From positions 1-64,000 of the forward strand of contig CANPWP010000003.1 of NCBI GenBank assembly GCA_947584595.1: a stretch of 64,000 bases of DNA. The letters run 5' to 3'. Shown piece after piece: positions 44,181 to 52,878 of this stretch. The notes under the pieces were generated by a model, which saw only the letters and a list, made by a program, of their open reading frames with translations, made no database searches and was not told the origin of the DNA. The DNA is from an uncultured Clostridia bacterium (GTDB lineage: Bacteria > Bacillota > Clostridia > Oscillospirales > Acutalibacteraceae). A program made the translations under genes and the position numbers. Within the stretch, counting starts at the first letter, position 1. Each line of letters starts with the position of its first letter.

Positions 44181-44855
44181 ATGACAAAGGACTTTACGAT
44201 TCAAAAAATATTTTCAATTATATTAAGACATATAAAGCTGATAATTTTAATTACGGTCATTGCTACTCTGATTGCATATACTTATACAACCTTTTATGTA
44301 ACTCCTATGTATTCGGCTTCTGCAATAATACAGGTAAGTAACTATGACTATTCACAAATGCAAACTCAGGAAGAGACAACTCAGAACAGAGTTTATGTAA
44401 GCGACCTTACGTCTTCGGCAACACTTGCTGATTATTGTACGGTATTGTTTTTAAATTCTCCCGTAATGTCTGAGATTTTAGAGGATTGCACCCTAAATAT
44501 TACCAGTGAAAATGAGACTAACTTTTTGAGAGTAACAGTTTCAAGCAGTGAGCCTGAGAAGGCCGCTGAAGTTGCAAATTCAGTTACAAAAGAAGCTCCA
44601 AAGCTGTTTTTAGAATACTATAAGGCCGGAAGAATAGATACTCTTCGTCCGGCAGATGTTCCGAAAGTTCCATCATATCCAAATGTGAGAATGAATGTAC
44701 TATTAGGATTTATCGGCGGTTTAATTTTTGCCGTTTTATTGTCGTTGTTCCTTGATATTATTGATACTACAATTAAACCTGATGATGATTTGTTCAAAAT
44801 ATACGGAATTCCTGTTTTTGCAGAGATAGTTGATTTTGAGCGTGAGGAGAAGTAG
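44181..44855 (+). CDS. Wzz/CapA-type polysaccharide co-polymerase
   Basis: The 224-residue membrane protein controls chain length and activates the tyrosine kinase in Gram-positive capsule or exopolysaccharide systems. It has two membrane helices (about 17-38 and 171-191), an extracellular region between them, and the proline motif PADVPKVPSYPNVRMN just before the second helix. I prefer the ATG at 44181, 10 bases after GTGGGG; the longer track start has no site. The kinase gene begins three bases after its stop. No glycosyltransferases are nearby. Confidence 0.87.
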   Translation: MTKDFTIQKIFSIILRHIKLIILITVIATLIAYTYTTFYVTPMYSASAIIQVSNYDYSQMQTQEETTQNRVYVSDLTSSATLADYCTVLFLNSPVMSEILEDCTLNITSENETNFLRVTVSSSEPEKAAEVANSVTKEAPKLFLEYYKAGRIDTLRPADVPKVPSYPNVRMNVLLGFIGGLIFAVLLSLFLDIIDTTIKPDDDLFKIYGIPVFAEIVDFEREEK

Positions 44856-44858
44856 TAT

Positions 44859-45572
44859 ATGAAAATTAAATTTAAAAGATACAAAAAAGATAATGATTCA
44901 AACCCTAAAGCCGTAATTAGTGAAAAAAGCAAATTTGCAATCGTTGAAGCATATAAAACGGCAAGAACAAATATAATGTTTTCACTTTCGGCATCTGAAA
45001 AAAAGTGCTTTGCCGTAACCAGTTTTTCAAAAGGCGATGGTAAAAGTACCGCTTCAACAAATCTTGCTATTTCTTTTTCAAAATTAAATAAAAAAGTAAT
45101 TTTGATAGACTGTGATTTGAGAAGACCGAATATTCATAATATATTAAAGCTCGAAAACTCAAAAGGACTTTCAGACGTTATAGGTAAAATGTCAACATTT
45201 GATGAAGCGGTTGTAAAAAACGTTATCCCGTCTCTCGACATTTTAACATCAGGCACAATACCTCCCAATCCATCAGAATTAATTGGTTCGCCTGCTTTTG
45301 AAGAATTAATAAAACAAATTGAAAATGATTATGACTATATTATATTTGATACTCCGCCAATCGGAATAGTAGCCGATTCATTAATGCTAAAAAATCTTGT
45401 AGTAGGGTATTTGGTCGTTATAAGAGAAAGAAGTACGACCCACGGCGATGTTGAAAAGCTTATGGAAAACTTCAAGCTGGCAGACGCCAAGATTTTGGGC
45501 TTTTTGAAAGTTGGTTGTAATCCGAAAGAAAGAAAGAGTTATAAGAAAGGCTATTATTATCAATACTATTAA
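44859..45572 (+). CDS. CpsD/CapB-family bacterial tyrosine kinase
   Basis: The 237-residue BY-kinase has Walker A SFSKGDGKSTASTNLA (about 52-67), Walker A' KVILIDCDLRRPNIH (about 78-92) and a Walker B-like YDYIIFDTPPIGIVADS. It has a C-terminal tyrosine cluster, YKKGYYYQYY, the autophosphorylation tail. The RTNIMFSLS segment near residue 37 is the usual oligomerisation motif. It pairs with the Wzz-like activator upstream, as in CapA/CapB or YveK/YveL. A terminator follows, so this is a two-gene unit without its usual polysaccharide cluster. Confidence 0.93.
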   Translation: MKIKFKRYKKDNDSNPKAVISEKSKFAIVEAYKTARTNIMFSLSASEKKCFAVTSFSKGDGKSTASTNLAISFSKLNKKVILIDCDLRRPNIHNILKLENSKGLSDVIGKMSTFDEAVVKNVIPSLDILTSGTIPPNPSELIGSPAFEELIKQIENDYDYIIFDTPPIGIVADSLMLKNLVVGYLVVIRERSTTHGDVEKLMENFKLADAKILGFLKVGCNPKERKSYKKGYYYQYY

Positions 45573-45575
45573 TAC

Positions 45576-45604
45576 AAAAAGCTCCCGTTTAAGGGGGCTT
45601 TTTG
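45576..45604 (+). terminator. Terminator after the BY-kinase gene
   Basis: AAAAAGCTCCC pairs with GGGGGCTTTTT around a short loop. Confidence 0.85.
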
Positions 45605-45706
45605 CCTTTTGAATGAAGAATTAAAATAAATTAGTATATCTACTGTATAATCAACAGTACAAAAATTTTCATATTTTGTATATTTTGCAGGATTTTTAAA
45701 AAACAC

Positions 45707-45735
45707 TTGCAATTATCTGCATATCATATTAAAAT
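45707..45735 (+). promoter_or_regulatory. Promoter for the aminotransferase gene
   Basis: TTGCAA and TAAAAT are spaced by 17 bases. Confidence 0.55.
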
Positions 45736-45786
45736 AGAGAAGAAATTGAATGGAATATGAATATTTTTTTTGGGGTGACATCAAAA

Positions 45787-47067
45787 ATGAATTATTTAAA
45801 TGCAGATAAAGTACAGCTTGAAAAAGAATACGAGATTTTATCAAAGCAGTATGAAGACGCAAAGGGAAAGGGTTTAAAGCTCAATATGGCAAGAGGAAAG
45901 CCGGGTAATGAGCAGCTTGAAATTTCCAAGGAAATGTTAAATGTAATCAACAGTACCGCAACCTGCATAGCAGATGACGGAACTGATTGCAGAAACTATG
46001 GAAATCTTGAAGGTATAACGGAAAGCAGAGAATTATTCGCACAAATGCTTCAGGTAGAACCTTCAATGGTAATGGTGGGCGGAAATTCAAGCCTTAATAT
46101 GATGTTTGACTCAATTTCAACAATGATGACAACTTCTATTGTAGAAGGAGAAAAACCGTGGTATGAGGTTAAAGACAGAAAATTTCTTTGCCCCGTTCCA
46201 GGTTATGACAGACATTTTAGTATAACGGAATATTTTGGTTTTGAAATGATAGCTGTACCTATGACAGAAACCGGCCCCGATATGAATGTTGTAGAAAAGC
46301 TTGTTGAAGATGACAGCTCAATAAAAGGAATGTGGTGTGTTCCTAAATATTCAAACCCTCAGGGTATCACATACAGTGATGAAACTGTAAAAAGAATTGC
46401 TGCATTAAAGCCAAAGGCAAAGGATTTCCGTGTAATATGGGATAATGCATACGCCGTACATGATGTAACAGATACACCTGATACGCTTCTTAATATTGTG
46501 GACGAATGCAGAAAGGCAGGAAATGAAGATTTACCTATTCTATTCTGTTCAACCTCTAAGATCACATTTCCCGGCTCAGGCGTTGCGGCGATGGCAGCGT
46601 CAGAGAATAATATGAAGGTATTTTTAAATAAATACAAATATCAGACGATAGGCTTTGATAAAATGAATATGCACCGTCATATGTTGTTCTTTAAGGATTA
46701 TAACGGCGTTTTAGAGCATATGAAAAAGCATAAAGAAATATTAAAGCCGAAGTTTGAAATGGTAATTTCAAAGCTTGAAGAGCAGATCCAGGATACAGGA
46801 GTTGCTTCATGGACAAATCCGAACGGCGGTTACTTTGTAAGCGTAGACGTTTTGGAGGGCACAGCAAAAAGAGTGGTTCAGTTGTGTAGAGAAGCAGGCG
46901 TTGTATTAACGGGAGCAGGAGCAACTTATCCTTACGGAAAAGACCCTAAAAATTCAAATATAAGAATTGCACCGTCATATCCGCCTGTAGACGAGCTTGC
47001 AGACGCAATGGACGTTTTCTGTATATGTACAAAGCTTGCAGCTGCGGAAAAACTGTTAAATAAATAA
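45787..47067 (+). CDS. PLP-dependent aminotransferase, aspartate aminotransferase-like
   Basis: The 426-residue enzyme is a fold-type I aminotransferase of the subgroup with the opening LKLNMARGKPGNEQLEIS (about 26-43). The substrate/PLP block is RNYGNLEGITESRELFAQ, the aromatic site CPVPGYDRHFSI, and the Asn/Asp pair YSNPQGITYS and VIWDNAYAVHD. The PLP lysine is in FCSTSKITFPGSG (about 256-268). This subgroup includes characterised aspartate aminotransferases. I prefer the ATG at 45787, preceded by GGGGTGA; the track ATG at 45757 lacks a good site. Confidence 0.85.
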   Translation: MNYLNADKVQLEKEYEILSKQYEDAKGKGLKLNMARGKPGNEQLEISKEMLNVINSTATCIADDGTDCRNYGNLEGITESRELFAQMLQVEPSMVMVGGNSSLNMMFDSISTMMTTSIVEGEKPWYEVKDRKFLCPVPGYDRHFSITEYFGFEMIAVPMTETGPDMNVVEKLVEDDSSIKGMWCVPKYSNPQGITYSDETVKRIAALKPKAKDFRVIWDNAYAVHDVTDTPDTLLNIVDECRKAGNEDLPILFCSTSKITFPGSGVAAMAASENNMKVFLNKYKYQTIGFDKMNMHRHMLFFKDYNGVLEHMKKHKEILKPKFEMVISKLEEQIQDTGVASWTNPNGGYFVSVDVLEGTAKRVVQLCREAGVVLTGAGATYPYGKDPKNSNIRIAPSYPPVDELADAMDVFCICTKLAAAEKLLNK

Positions 47068-47071
47068 TTGT

Positions 47072-47106
47072 AAAGGCTGACTTAAATTTATAAGTCAGCC
47101 TTTTTA
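47072..47106 (+). terminator. Terminator after the aminotransferase gene
   Basis: AAAGGCTGACTT / AAGTCAGCCTTT forms a perfect 12-bp stem followed by TT. Confidence 0.88.
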
Positions 47107-47233
47107 TCTGTCATAAAACGACAATTTAATTCTAAATCAGAAAATAAGAAAAATTAAATATCAAAAATTGGCATTGAAATTTGTTAAAAAAGACTATTTT
47201 TAATGACATTTTTGTTAAAAATCTATTATTCCA

Positions 47234-47262
47234 TTGACATTTAAATAAAAAAAAATTATAAT
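47234..47262 (+). promoter_or_regulatory. secDF promoter
   Basis: TTGACA and TATAAT are spaced by 17 bases, about 75 bases before secD. Confidence 0.7.
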
Positions 47263-47337
47263 AATTCTGTTATGCTTTACATAATGTATTTTTATATATT
47301 TTTGTAACAGCTCAAAAATTATTCGGAGGTCTAAGGC

Positions 47338-48762
47338 ATGAAAAGAATTCCAAAGCCTGTATTCTTCATTGTGGCCTTGCTGATCCTTGTGTTTGCAGCA
47401 ACATCAATCTTTGGTGTTTCATATTATGTAGGTGATAATAGGCAAACGATTATCAAGGGTTTAGGCGACATAAGATGGGGAATAGATATCAGGGGCGGTG
47501 TAGAGGCAACATTTAAGCCTGCCGGAGATTACAACGCAACTGATCAACAATTAGATTCAGCAAAAGCTATTATTGAAAACCGTATGATTTCAGAGGGTAT
47601 TACAGATTATGAGTTGTACGCTGACTATAATTCAGACCGTATAATCGTTCGTTTTCCATGGAAAGACGGTGAAACAGAGCAGGATCCTGCTGCTGCTATT
47701 GATGAAATATCATCAACAGCTCAGCTTACATTCCGTCCCGGACAGGAATACACAGATGTAGAAATGGGTTCAGACGGAAACTATGTATATAAAACGCCTA
47801 AAGGCGAAACAGAAACAATTCTTATGGACGGTTCAGCAGTAGAATCCGCACAGGCGGGAGTAATAACCAACAATTCAGGTTCTAACTCAACAAAAGGCGG
47901 TTCACAGTATGTTGTAAATTTGACATTAAACAGTGAAGGTGCTGAAAAGTTTGCGGAAATAACATCAGAGTACAACGGAAAAACAGTATCAATCTGGATG
48001 GACGACGTTATGCTTTCCGCACCGACTGTACAAGCTGTGATTTCAGACGGAAAGGCACAGATCACCGGTGACTTTACTGCTGAAGAGGCAACAAGCCTTG
48101 CAAATAAAATCAACGCTGGTGCATTGCCGTTCCAGCTTGAAACTGTATCGTCAGGTTCAATCAGCTCAACACTGGGAGCTAACTCATTAACGGCAATGGC
48201 ATATGCAGGCGTAATAGCATTAATTCTTATTGCAGTGTTTATGATAATTATGTATCGTTTGCCGGGCTTAATTGCAGCAATTGCACTTTTAGGTCAGGTT
48301 GGACTTTCAGTAGCAGCAATTTCAGGATACTTTACAGTATTGCCGTCATTTACAATGACACTCCCCGGTATAGCAGGTCTTATCCTTTCAATCGGTATGG
48401 GTGTTGACGCCAACGTTATTACGGCAGAGCGTATTAAAGAAGAAATGGTTTCAGGAAGAACATTGGACGGAGCCTTGGAAAGAGGTACAAAACACAGCTT
48501 GTCAGCTATTATCGACGGTAATATGACGATTATAATCGTATCAATTATCCTGCTTTTGGTATTCGGTCCTTCAAATATTCTCTCATGGCTGTTTGGCGCA
48601 TCAACAACAGGTACCATTTATTCATTCGGTTACACACTTTTAATGGGTGTAATTTCAAACTTTATTATGGGCGTATTCTTCTCACGTATTATGCTTAAGA
48701 GTTCAGCAGGCTTTAAGTTCTTACGCCACAAATGGTTGTATGGAGGTGCTAAAGGTGAGTAA
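47338..48762 (+). CDS. secD: Protein translocase subunit SecD
   Basis: SecD works with SecF to pull exported proteins through SecYEG using the ion gradient. The 474-residue protein has one N-terminal helix (about 7-27) and a large extracytoplasmic P1 domain (about 30-260, with DIRWGIDIRGGVEATF at its start). Five C-terminal helices include LPGIAGLILSIGMGVDANVI (about 342-361) and a TERIKEE-like cytoplasmic loop. GGAGG precedes the ATG. It overlaps secF by eight bases. Confidence 0.95.
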   Translation: MKRIPKPVFFIVALLILVFAATSIFGVSYYVGDNRQTIIKGLGDIRWGIDIRGGVEATFKPAGDYNATDQQLDSAKAIIENRMISEGITDYELYADYNSDRIIVRFPWKDGETEQDPAAAIDEISSTAQLTFRPGQEYTDVEMGSDGNYVYKTPKGETETILMDGSAVESAQAGVITNNSGSNSTKGGSQYVVNLTLNSEGAEKFAEITSEYNGKTVSIWMDDVMLSAPTVQAVISDGKAQITGDFTAEEATSLANKINAGALPFQLETVSSGSISSTLGANSLTAMAYAGVIALILIAVFMIIMYRLPGLIAAIALLGQVGLSVAAISGYFTVLPSFTMTLPGIAGLILSIGMGVDANVITAERIKEEMVSGRTLDGALERGTKHSLSAIIDGNMTIIIVSIILLLVFGPSNILSWLFGASTTGTIYSFGYTLLMGVISNFIMGVFFSRIMLKSSAGFKFLRHKWLYGGAKGE

Positions 48763-49753
48763 TGATAAAGCAAATACTGTAACAGAAAATCAAATTACAG
48801 TCAACAGCAAAAAACCTATTGATTTTATCGGAAAAAGAAAAATTTTCTTTGGCATTTCAATTGCAATTATATTGATCGGTATAATTTGTAACTTTGTTTT
48901 CGGAACAAATCTTGATATTCAGTTTTCAGGCGGTGCAATGATTAAGTACAGCTATACAGGCGAGCTTGATACTGAACAAATGAAAAATTTGATTCAAAGT
49001 GAAACACCTGACAATCAGGTATCATTTGCAATCACACAAAGCATTATGAATTCTACTGAGAATTTGAATGCATATACTGTAACAGTTCAGTTCTCTGGAA
49101 ATAAAGCAGTAAGTACAGATTTGCAGAAAAATCTGACTTCAAAGCTTCAGAGTGAATTTCCTGATAATGATTTCAAATATCTCGAATCAAACTCCGTTGA
49201 TCCGACAATGGGATTCAGCTTCCTGCTTAAATGTTTGGCAGCGGTTGCCCTTGCAAGTATTTTGATGGTTATTTATGTAACAATCAGATTTAAGAAAATC
49301 GGCGGTTTTTCAGCAGGCGTTATGGGTCTTGTTGCATTGTTCCACGATGTGGCAATGATTTATTTCATGTATGTAATTTTCCGTATGCCTATTGACAGTA
49401 ACTTTATAGCTGTTGTTCTTATGATTATAGGTTACTCTCTTAACGATACAATCGTTGTATATGACCGTGTAAGAGAAGAAAAGAAGAAAATGGGTTATAA
49501 GGCAGATATTGCAGATGTATTTAATGTTAGCTGTACAAGGGTTATGAGAAGATCAATTATAACTTCTTTAACAACTCTTGCGGCAATTGCTGTTGTATAT
49601 GTTGTTGCAACAATTTACGGTATTACATCTGTTCAGGGCTTTGCTCTTCCGATGATGATAGGTATTATTTCAGGTTGTTATTCTTCATTGTGTATTGCAG
49701 GTCCGTTATGGGTAACATGGCAAAAGTATAAAGCAAAGAATCCAAAAAAATAA
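48755..49753 (+). CDS. secF: Protein translocase subunit SecF
   Basis: The 332-residue protein has an N-terminal helix (about 26-46), a P1-like head with NLDIQFSGGAMIKYSY, and five further helices with VVLMIIGYSLNDTIVVYDRV (the conserved SecF block, about 223-242) and SCTRVMRRSIITSLTTLAA. I chose the GTG at 48755 because GGAGGTG lies seven bases before it; the track ATG at 48740 is inside that site. It is translationally coupled to secD and followed by a terminator. Confidence 0.95.
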   Translation: MSNDKANTVTENQITVNSKKPIDFIGKRKIFFGISIAIILIGIICNFVFGTNLDIQFSGGAMIKYSYTGELDTEQMKNLIQSETPDNQVSFAITQSIMNSTENLNAYTVTVQFSGNKAVSTDLQKNLTSKLQSEFPDNDFKYLESNSVDPTMGFSFLLKCLAAVALASILMVIYVTIRFKKIGGFSAGVMGLVALFHDVAMIYFMYVIFRMPIDSNFIAVVLMIIGYSLNDTIVVYDRVREEKKKMGYKADIADVFNVSCTRVMRRSIITSLTTLAAIAVVYVVATIYGITSVQGFALPMMIGIISGCYSSLCIAGPLWVTWQKYKAKNPKK

Positions 49754-49765
49754 TATTAATTGCTA

Positions 49766-49796
49766 AAGGGGCGTACTCCGGTACGCCTCTTTTTTA
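49766..49796 (+). terminator. secDF terminator
   Basis: AAAGGGGCGTAC / GTACGCCTCTTTT (one wobble) around TCCG. Confidence 0.88.
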
Positions 49797-49845
49797 AAAT
49801 AATGTTAATTTGATATTCAGACTGAGACATGTATAAGGAGTATAT

Positions 49846-50766
49846 ATGAAAAAACTGTTTGCTTCATTTTTTGTAATATTAATTATCTTATCACTTGCTT
49901 CCTGTAATTCAAAAGATAAAACAATGAGTAAAGAAGAGGGTAAACTTAATATTGTAGCAACAATTTTTCCATATTATGATTTTGTAAGAAATCTTACGGG
50001 AGACAAGGCAAATGTAAAAATGCTCTTATCACCGGGAGTTGAACCTCATCATTATGAACCGTCGCCCTCAGATATAATTGATATAAATAATGCGGATTTA
50101 TTTATATATACAGGCGGAGAAAGCGATGAATGGGCAGAAACAATAGTAGAAAGTTTAGATTCTGATGTAAGAGTACTAAAACTTATAGATACAGTAAAAA
50201 CATACAACGAAGAAGAAACAGATAAAACAGTTGGTGATGAAACAGACGAACATATTTGGACATCACCCCGAAACGCTGTTGAAATTACAAAAAATATTTC
50301 TCGGGAAATAAATTTACTTGATGAAAACAACAGAGATTATTTTAAGGAAAATTCAAAAAAGTACCTGTCACAGCTTACAGAACTCGATAATGAGTTTAAA
50401 AATATAACGAAGAATGCAAAAAGAAATAAAATTGTATTCGGAGATAGATTTCCGATTTTATATTTTGTAAAGGAATATAATTTAGATTACGAATGTGCAT
50501 TTCCGGGGTGCAGTTCAGAAACAGAGCCGGGAATTGCTACCGTTAATCATTTAATAGATACAGTAAAAGAAGAAAAAATTCCTGTGATATTCTACCTTGA
50601 TTTTTCAAATCAGGCGGTTGCCAACTTGTTGTGTGAGGACTCAAATGCAAAACCGATGCTTTATCATTCCTGTCACAATATAACACAGGAGGATTATAAC
50701 AACGGTGAAACCTATATTTCTCTGATGAAAGAAAATGCAAAGGCAATAAAGGAGGCTTTAAATTAA
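49846..50766 (+). CDS. Metal ABC transporter substrate-binding lipoprotein (ZnuA-like)
   Basis: The 306-residue lipoprotein has a signal peptide ending in the lipobox LASC (about 17-20). It belongs to the cluster A-I metal-binding proteins: METAL ligands are likely His in GVEPHHYEPSPSD (about 65-77), His in EHIWTSPRNAVEI (about 134-146) and a late Asp/Glu. The His-rich loop typical of many ZnuA proteins is replaced by an acidic stretch, EEETDKTVGDETDEH. Zinc or manganese is likely; the ion cannot be decided. It overlaps the ATPase gene by one base. Confidence 0.88.
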   Translation: MKKLFASFFVILIILSLASCNSKDKTMSKEEGKLNIVATIFPYYDFVRNLTGDKANVKMLLSPGVEPHHYEPSPSDIIDINNADLFIYTGGESDEWAETIVESLDSDVRVLKLIDTVKTYNEEETDKTVGDETDEHIWTSPRNAVEITKNISREINLLDENNRDYFKENSKKYLSQLTELDNEFKNITKNAKRNKIVFGDRFPILYFVKEYNLDYECAFPGCSSETEPGIATVNHLIDTVKEEKIPVIFYLDFSNQAVANLLCEDSNAKPMLYHSCHNITQEDYNNGETYISLMKENAKAIKEALN

Positions 50767-51503
50767 TGTCTTTAATTAAATTTGCTGATGTGTCAATAGG
50801 ATATGAGGGGGTAAATGTTCTTTCAAATCTCAGCTTTGAAATTAATGCAGGAGATTACCTTTGTATAGTGGGAGAAAACGGTTCGGGTAAAACAACACTT
50901 ATGAAAAGTATGCTGGGTTTAATTTCTCCAATAAGCGGAACGATCAGCTTTAATGACGGCTTAAAACAAAATCATATAGGCTATCTTCCTCAGCAAAGTA
51001 AAATTCAAAAGGATTTTCCTGCTTCGGTTTATGAGGTAGTTTTGTCAGGCTGTCTATCAAAAGGTTTTTTACCGTTTTATTCTAAGTTTCAAAAGAAAAC
51101 TGCATTTGATAATATGCAGAAAGCAGGTATTTCTGATTTAAAGAATAAATGCTTCAGAGAGCTTTCAGGAGGTCAGCAGCAGAGAGCATTGCTTGCAAGA
51201 GCTTTATGTTCAACAGAAAAGCTTTTAATACTTGATGAACCCATAACCGGTCTTGACCCGATAGCCGCACAGGAACTTTATACCCTTATAAAACAGCTTA
51301 ACCATAACGGAATAACCGTTATAATGGTGACCCATGATGTAAATGCCGCCATAGTTAATGCTTCACATATATTGCATTTAGAAAAAGAGACTTACTTTTA
51401 CGGTACAACACATACCTATCTTCATTCAGATATAGGCAAAAGATTTTTAGTGACGGATTGTCCATGTGATAATTGTCAAAAAAATCATAGAGGAGGCGTC
51501 TGA
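50766..51503 (+). CDS. Metal ABC transporter ATPase (ZnuC-like)
   Basis: The 245-residue ATPase has Walker A CIVGENGSGKTTLMK (about 33-47), a Q-loop in IGYLPQQSKIQ, signature ELSGGQQQRALLARAL (about 133-148), Walker B LLILDEPITGLDP and switch His in VIMVTHDVNAA. A C-terminal extension with cysteines (TDCPCDNCQKNHRGG) is unusual and may bind metal. The ATG overlaps the stop of the binding protein gene. It powers the permease encoded just downstream. Confidence 0.93.
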   Translation: MSLIKFADVSIGYEGVNVLSNLSFEINAGDYLCIVGENGSGKTTLMKSMLGLISPISGTISFNDGLKQNHIGYLPQQSKIQKDFPASVYEVVLSGCLSKGFLPFYSKFQKKTAFDNMQKAGISDLKNKCFRELSGGQQQRALLARALCSTEKLLILDEPITGLDPIAAQELYTLIKQLNHNGITVIMVTHDVNAAIVNASHILHLEKETYFYGTTHTYLHSDIGKRFLVTDCPCDNCQKNHRGGV

Positions 51504-51504
51504 A

Positions 51505-52347
51505 ATGATAGCAGAAATGTTTACTTATAACTTTATTATCAGAGCATTTGTTGTAGGTATTCTTGTATCCCTTTGCGCTTCACTTTTAGGAGTTACACTT
51601 GTTCTGAAAAGATATTCAATGATTGGCGACGGACTTTCTCACGTAGGATTCGGTGCATTGGCAGTTGCGGCGGCATTAAACATTGCACCTTTAGAGGTAG
51701 CCGTTCCCGTTATAGTAATTGCCGCATTCCTTTTACTCAGAATATCTGAGAACAGTAAAATAAACGGAGATGCCGCAATTGCCATAATTTCCAGCACCGC
51801 TCTTGCAATCGGCGTATTTACAGCAAGTCTTTCAGGAATTAATACAGATTTAAACAGCTATTTGTTCGGAAGTATTCTTGCAACCTCAAACAGCGATGCG
51901 ATAATGTGTGTTATTCTTGCGGTAATAGTAATTGTAATGTACTTTATTTTCTATAACAAAATATTTGCGGTCACTTTTGATGAAAACTTCGCAAGGGCAA
52001 CAGGACTTAAACCATCTATATATAATATGGTAATTGCGTTGCTGACAGCGCTTACAATAGTTATCGGTATGAGAATAATGGGAACTCTTTTGATTTCAGC
52101 GCTGATAATTTTTCCTGCAATTACTTCAATGCGACTTTGTAAGAGATTTAAGTCGGTAATTGTATGTTCAGGTATTTTGTCCGTAATTTGCTTTTTTGCA
52201 GGTATGCTGATTTCTTATAATTACGATACTCCAACAGGTGCAAGCGTAGTTTTAACAAACTGTGCGGCATTTCTTGTGTTTTGGTTAATTTCAATAGTTA
52301 AGGTTAAGATTACAAAATCAAAAACAATAAGACACATAAATCTTTAA
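51505..52347 (+). CDS. Metal ABC transporter permease (ZnuB-like)
   Basis: The 280-residue protein has about eight membrane helices and the family blocks LVLKRYSMIGDGLSHVGFGA (about 34-53) and FDENFARATGLKPSIYN. The cytoplasmic helix for ATPase contact and MRIMGTLLISALIIFPAIT (about 190-208) are present. I use the ATG at 51505, six bases after GAGGAGGCG; the longer track start lies inside znuC. It completes a three-gene znuA-C-B operon ended by a terminator. Confidence 0.93.
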   Translation: MIAEMFTYNFIIRAFVVGILVSLCASLLGVTLVLKRYSMIGDGLSHVGFGALAVAAALNIAPLEVAVPVIVIAAFLLLRISENSKINGDAAIAIISSTALAIGVFTASLSGINTDLNSYLFGSILATSNSDAIMCVILAVIVIVMYFIFYNKIFAVTFDENFARATGLKPSIYNMVIALLTALTIVIGMRIMGTLLISALIIFPAITSMRLCKRFKSVIVCSGILSVICFFAGMLISYNYDTPTGASVVLTNCAAFLVFWLISIVKVKITKSKTIRHINL

Positions 52348-52367
52348 AATTAATAAGATAAAATGCG

Positions 52368-52400
52368 AAAGAGGCCGGCAAAAATCTGCCGACCTCTTTA
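52368..52400 (+). terminator. Terminator of the metal ABC operon
   Basis: AAAGAGGCCGGCA / TGCCGACCTCTTT with one mismatch. Confidence 0.85.
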
Positions 52401-52587
52401 CTATGCAGAAAGCAAAATTAATAGTTTGGTAGAGCTTTTTTTAAAGCTCGAAGAGTTAAAGGGAGTTTGTTGCGGTCGCTCATAAAAAGGCATAACAGGT
52501 AATTTTGTTGCCTTGCAACATTTTCCCTTTCAGTCAATGTCGTCAAATTAAGAGAACTAAGGATTACATTAATATTAGCAGAAAAAG

Positions 52588-52697
52588 GCTCCCCTTAAGG
52601 GGAGCTGTCAGCGTAAGCTGACTGAGGGGTGGATAGCTGAACATTTCTACCCTTCCGTCACGACTCCGCCGTGACACCTTCCCTGTTAGGGAAGGCT
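52588..52697. repeat. Composite REP-like stem-loop element
   Basis: The element has modules GCTCCCCTTAAGGGGAGC, then CAGCGTAAGCTG, then TCACGACTCCGCCGTGA, then CCTTCCCTGTTAGGGAAGG: four hairpins in 110 bases. Such multi-hairpin units recur in gut Clostridia genomes. Downstream, ACAGGGGAATTTCTCGTCAGA (52758-52778) resembles a piece near 21222. The whole 52401-52878 gap has no gene. Confidence 0.7.
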
Positions 52698-52878
52698 TTT
52701 TCTCTCAAATGTTCTGCTTTAATCTAACCTTTTCCTAAGTTGAAGACATTGTCCTTACAGGGGAATTTCTCGTCAGAGGAAGTCTTTTACTGCTAAAACT
52801 TAATGAAACCCATATTCTCTTAATTGTCGATATTTCCCCTTTGTCTGTCAAATACTAGGAACAGCGTTACAAATTAAT

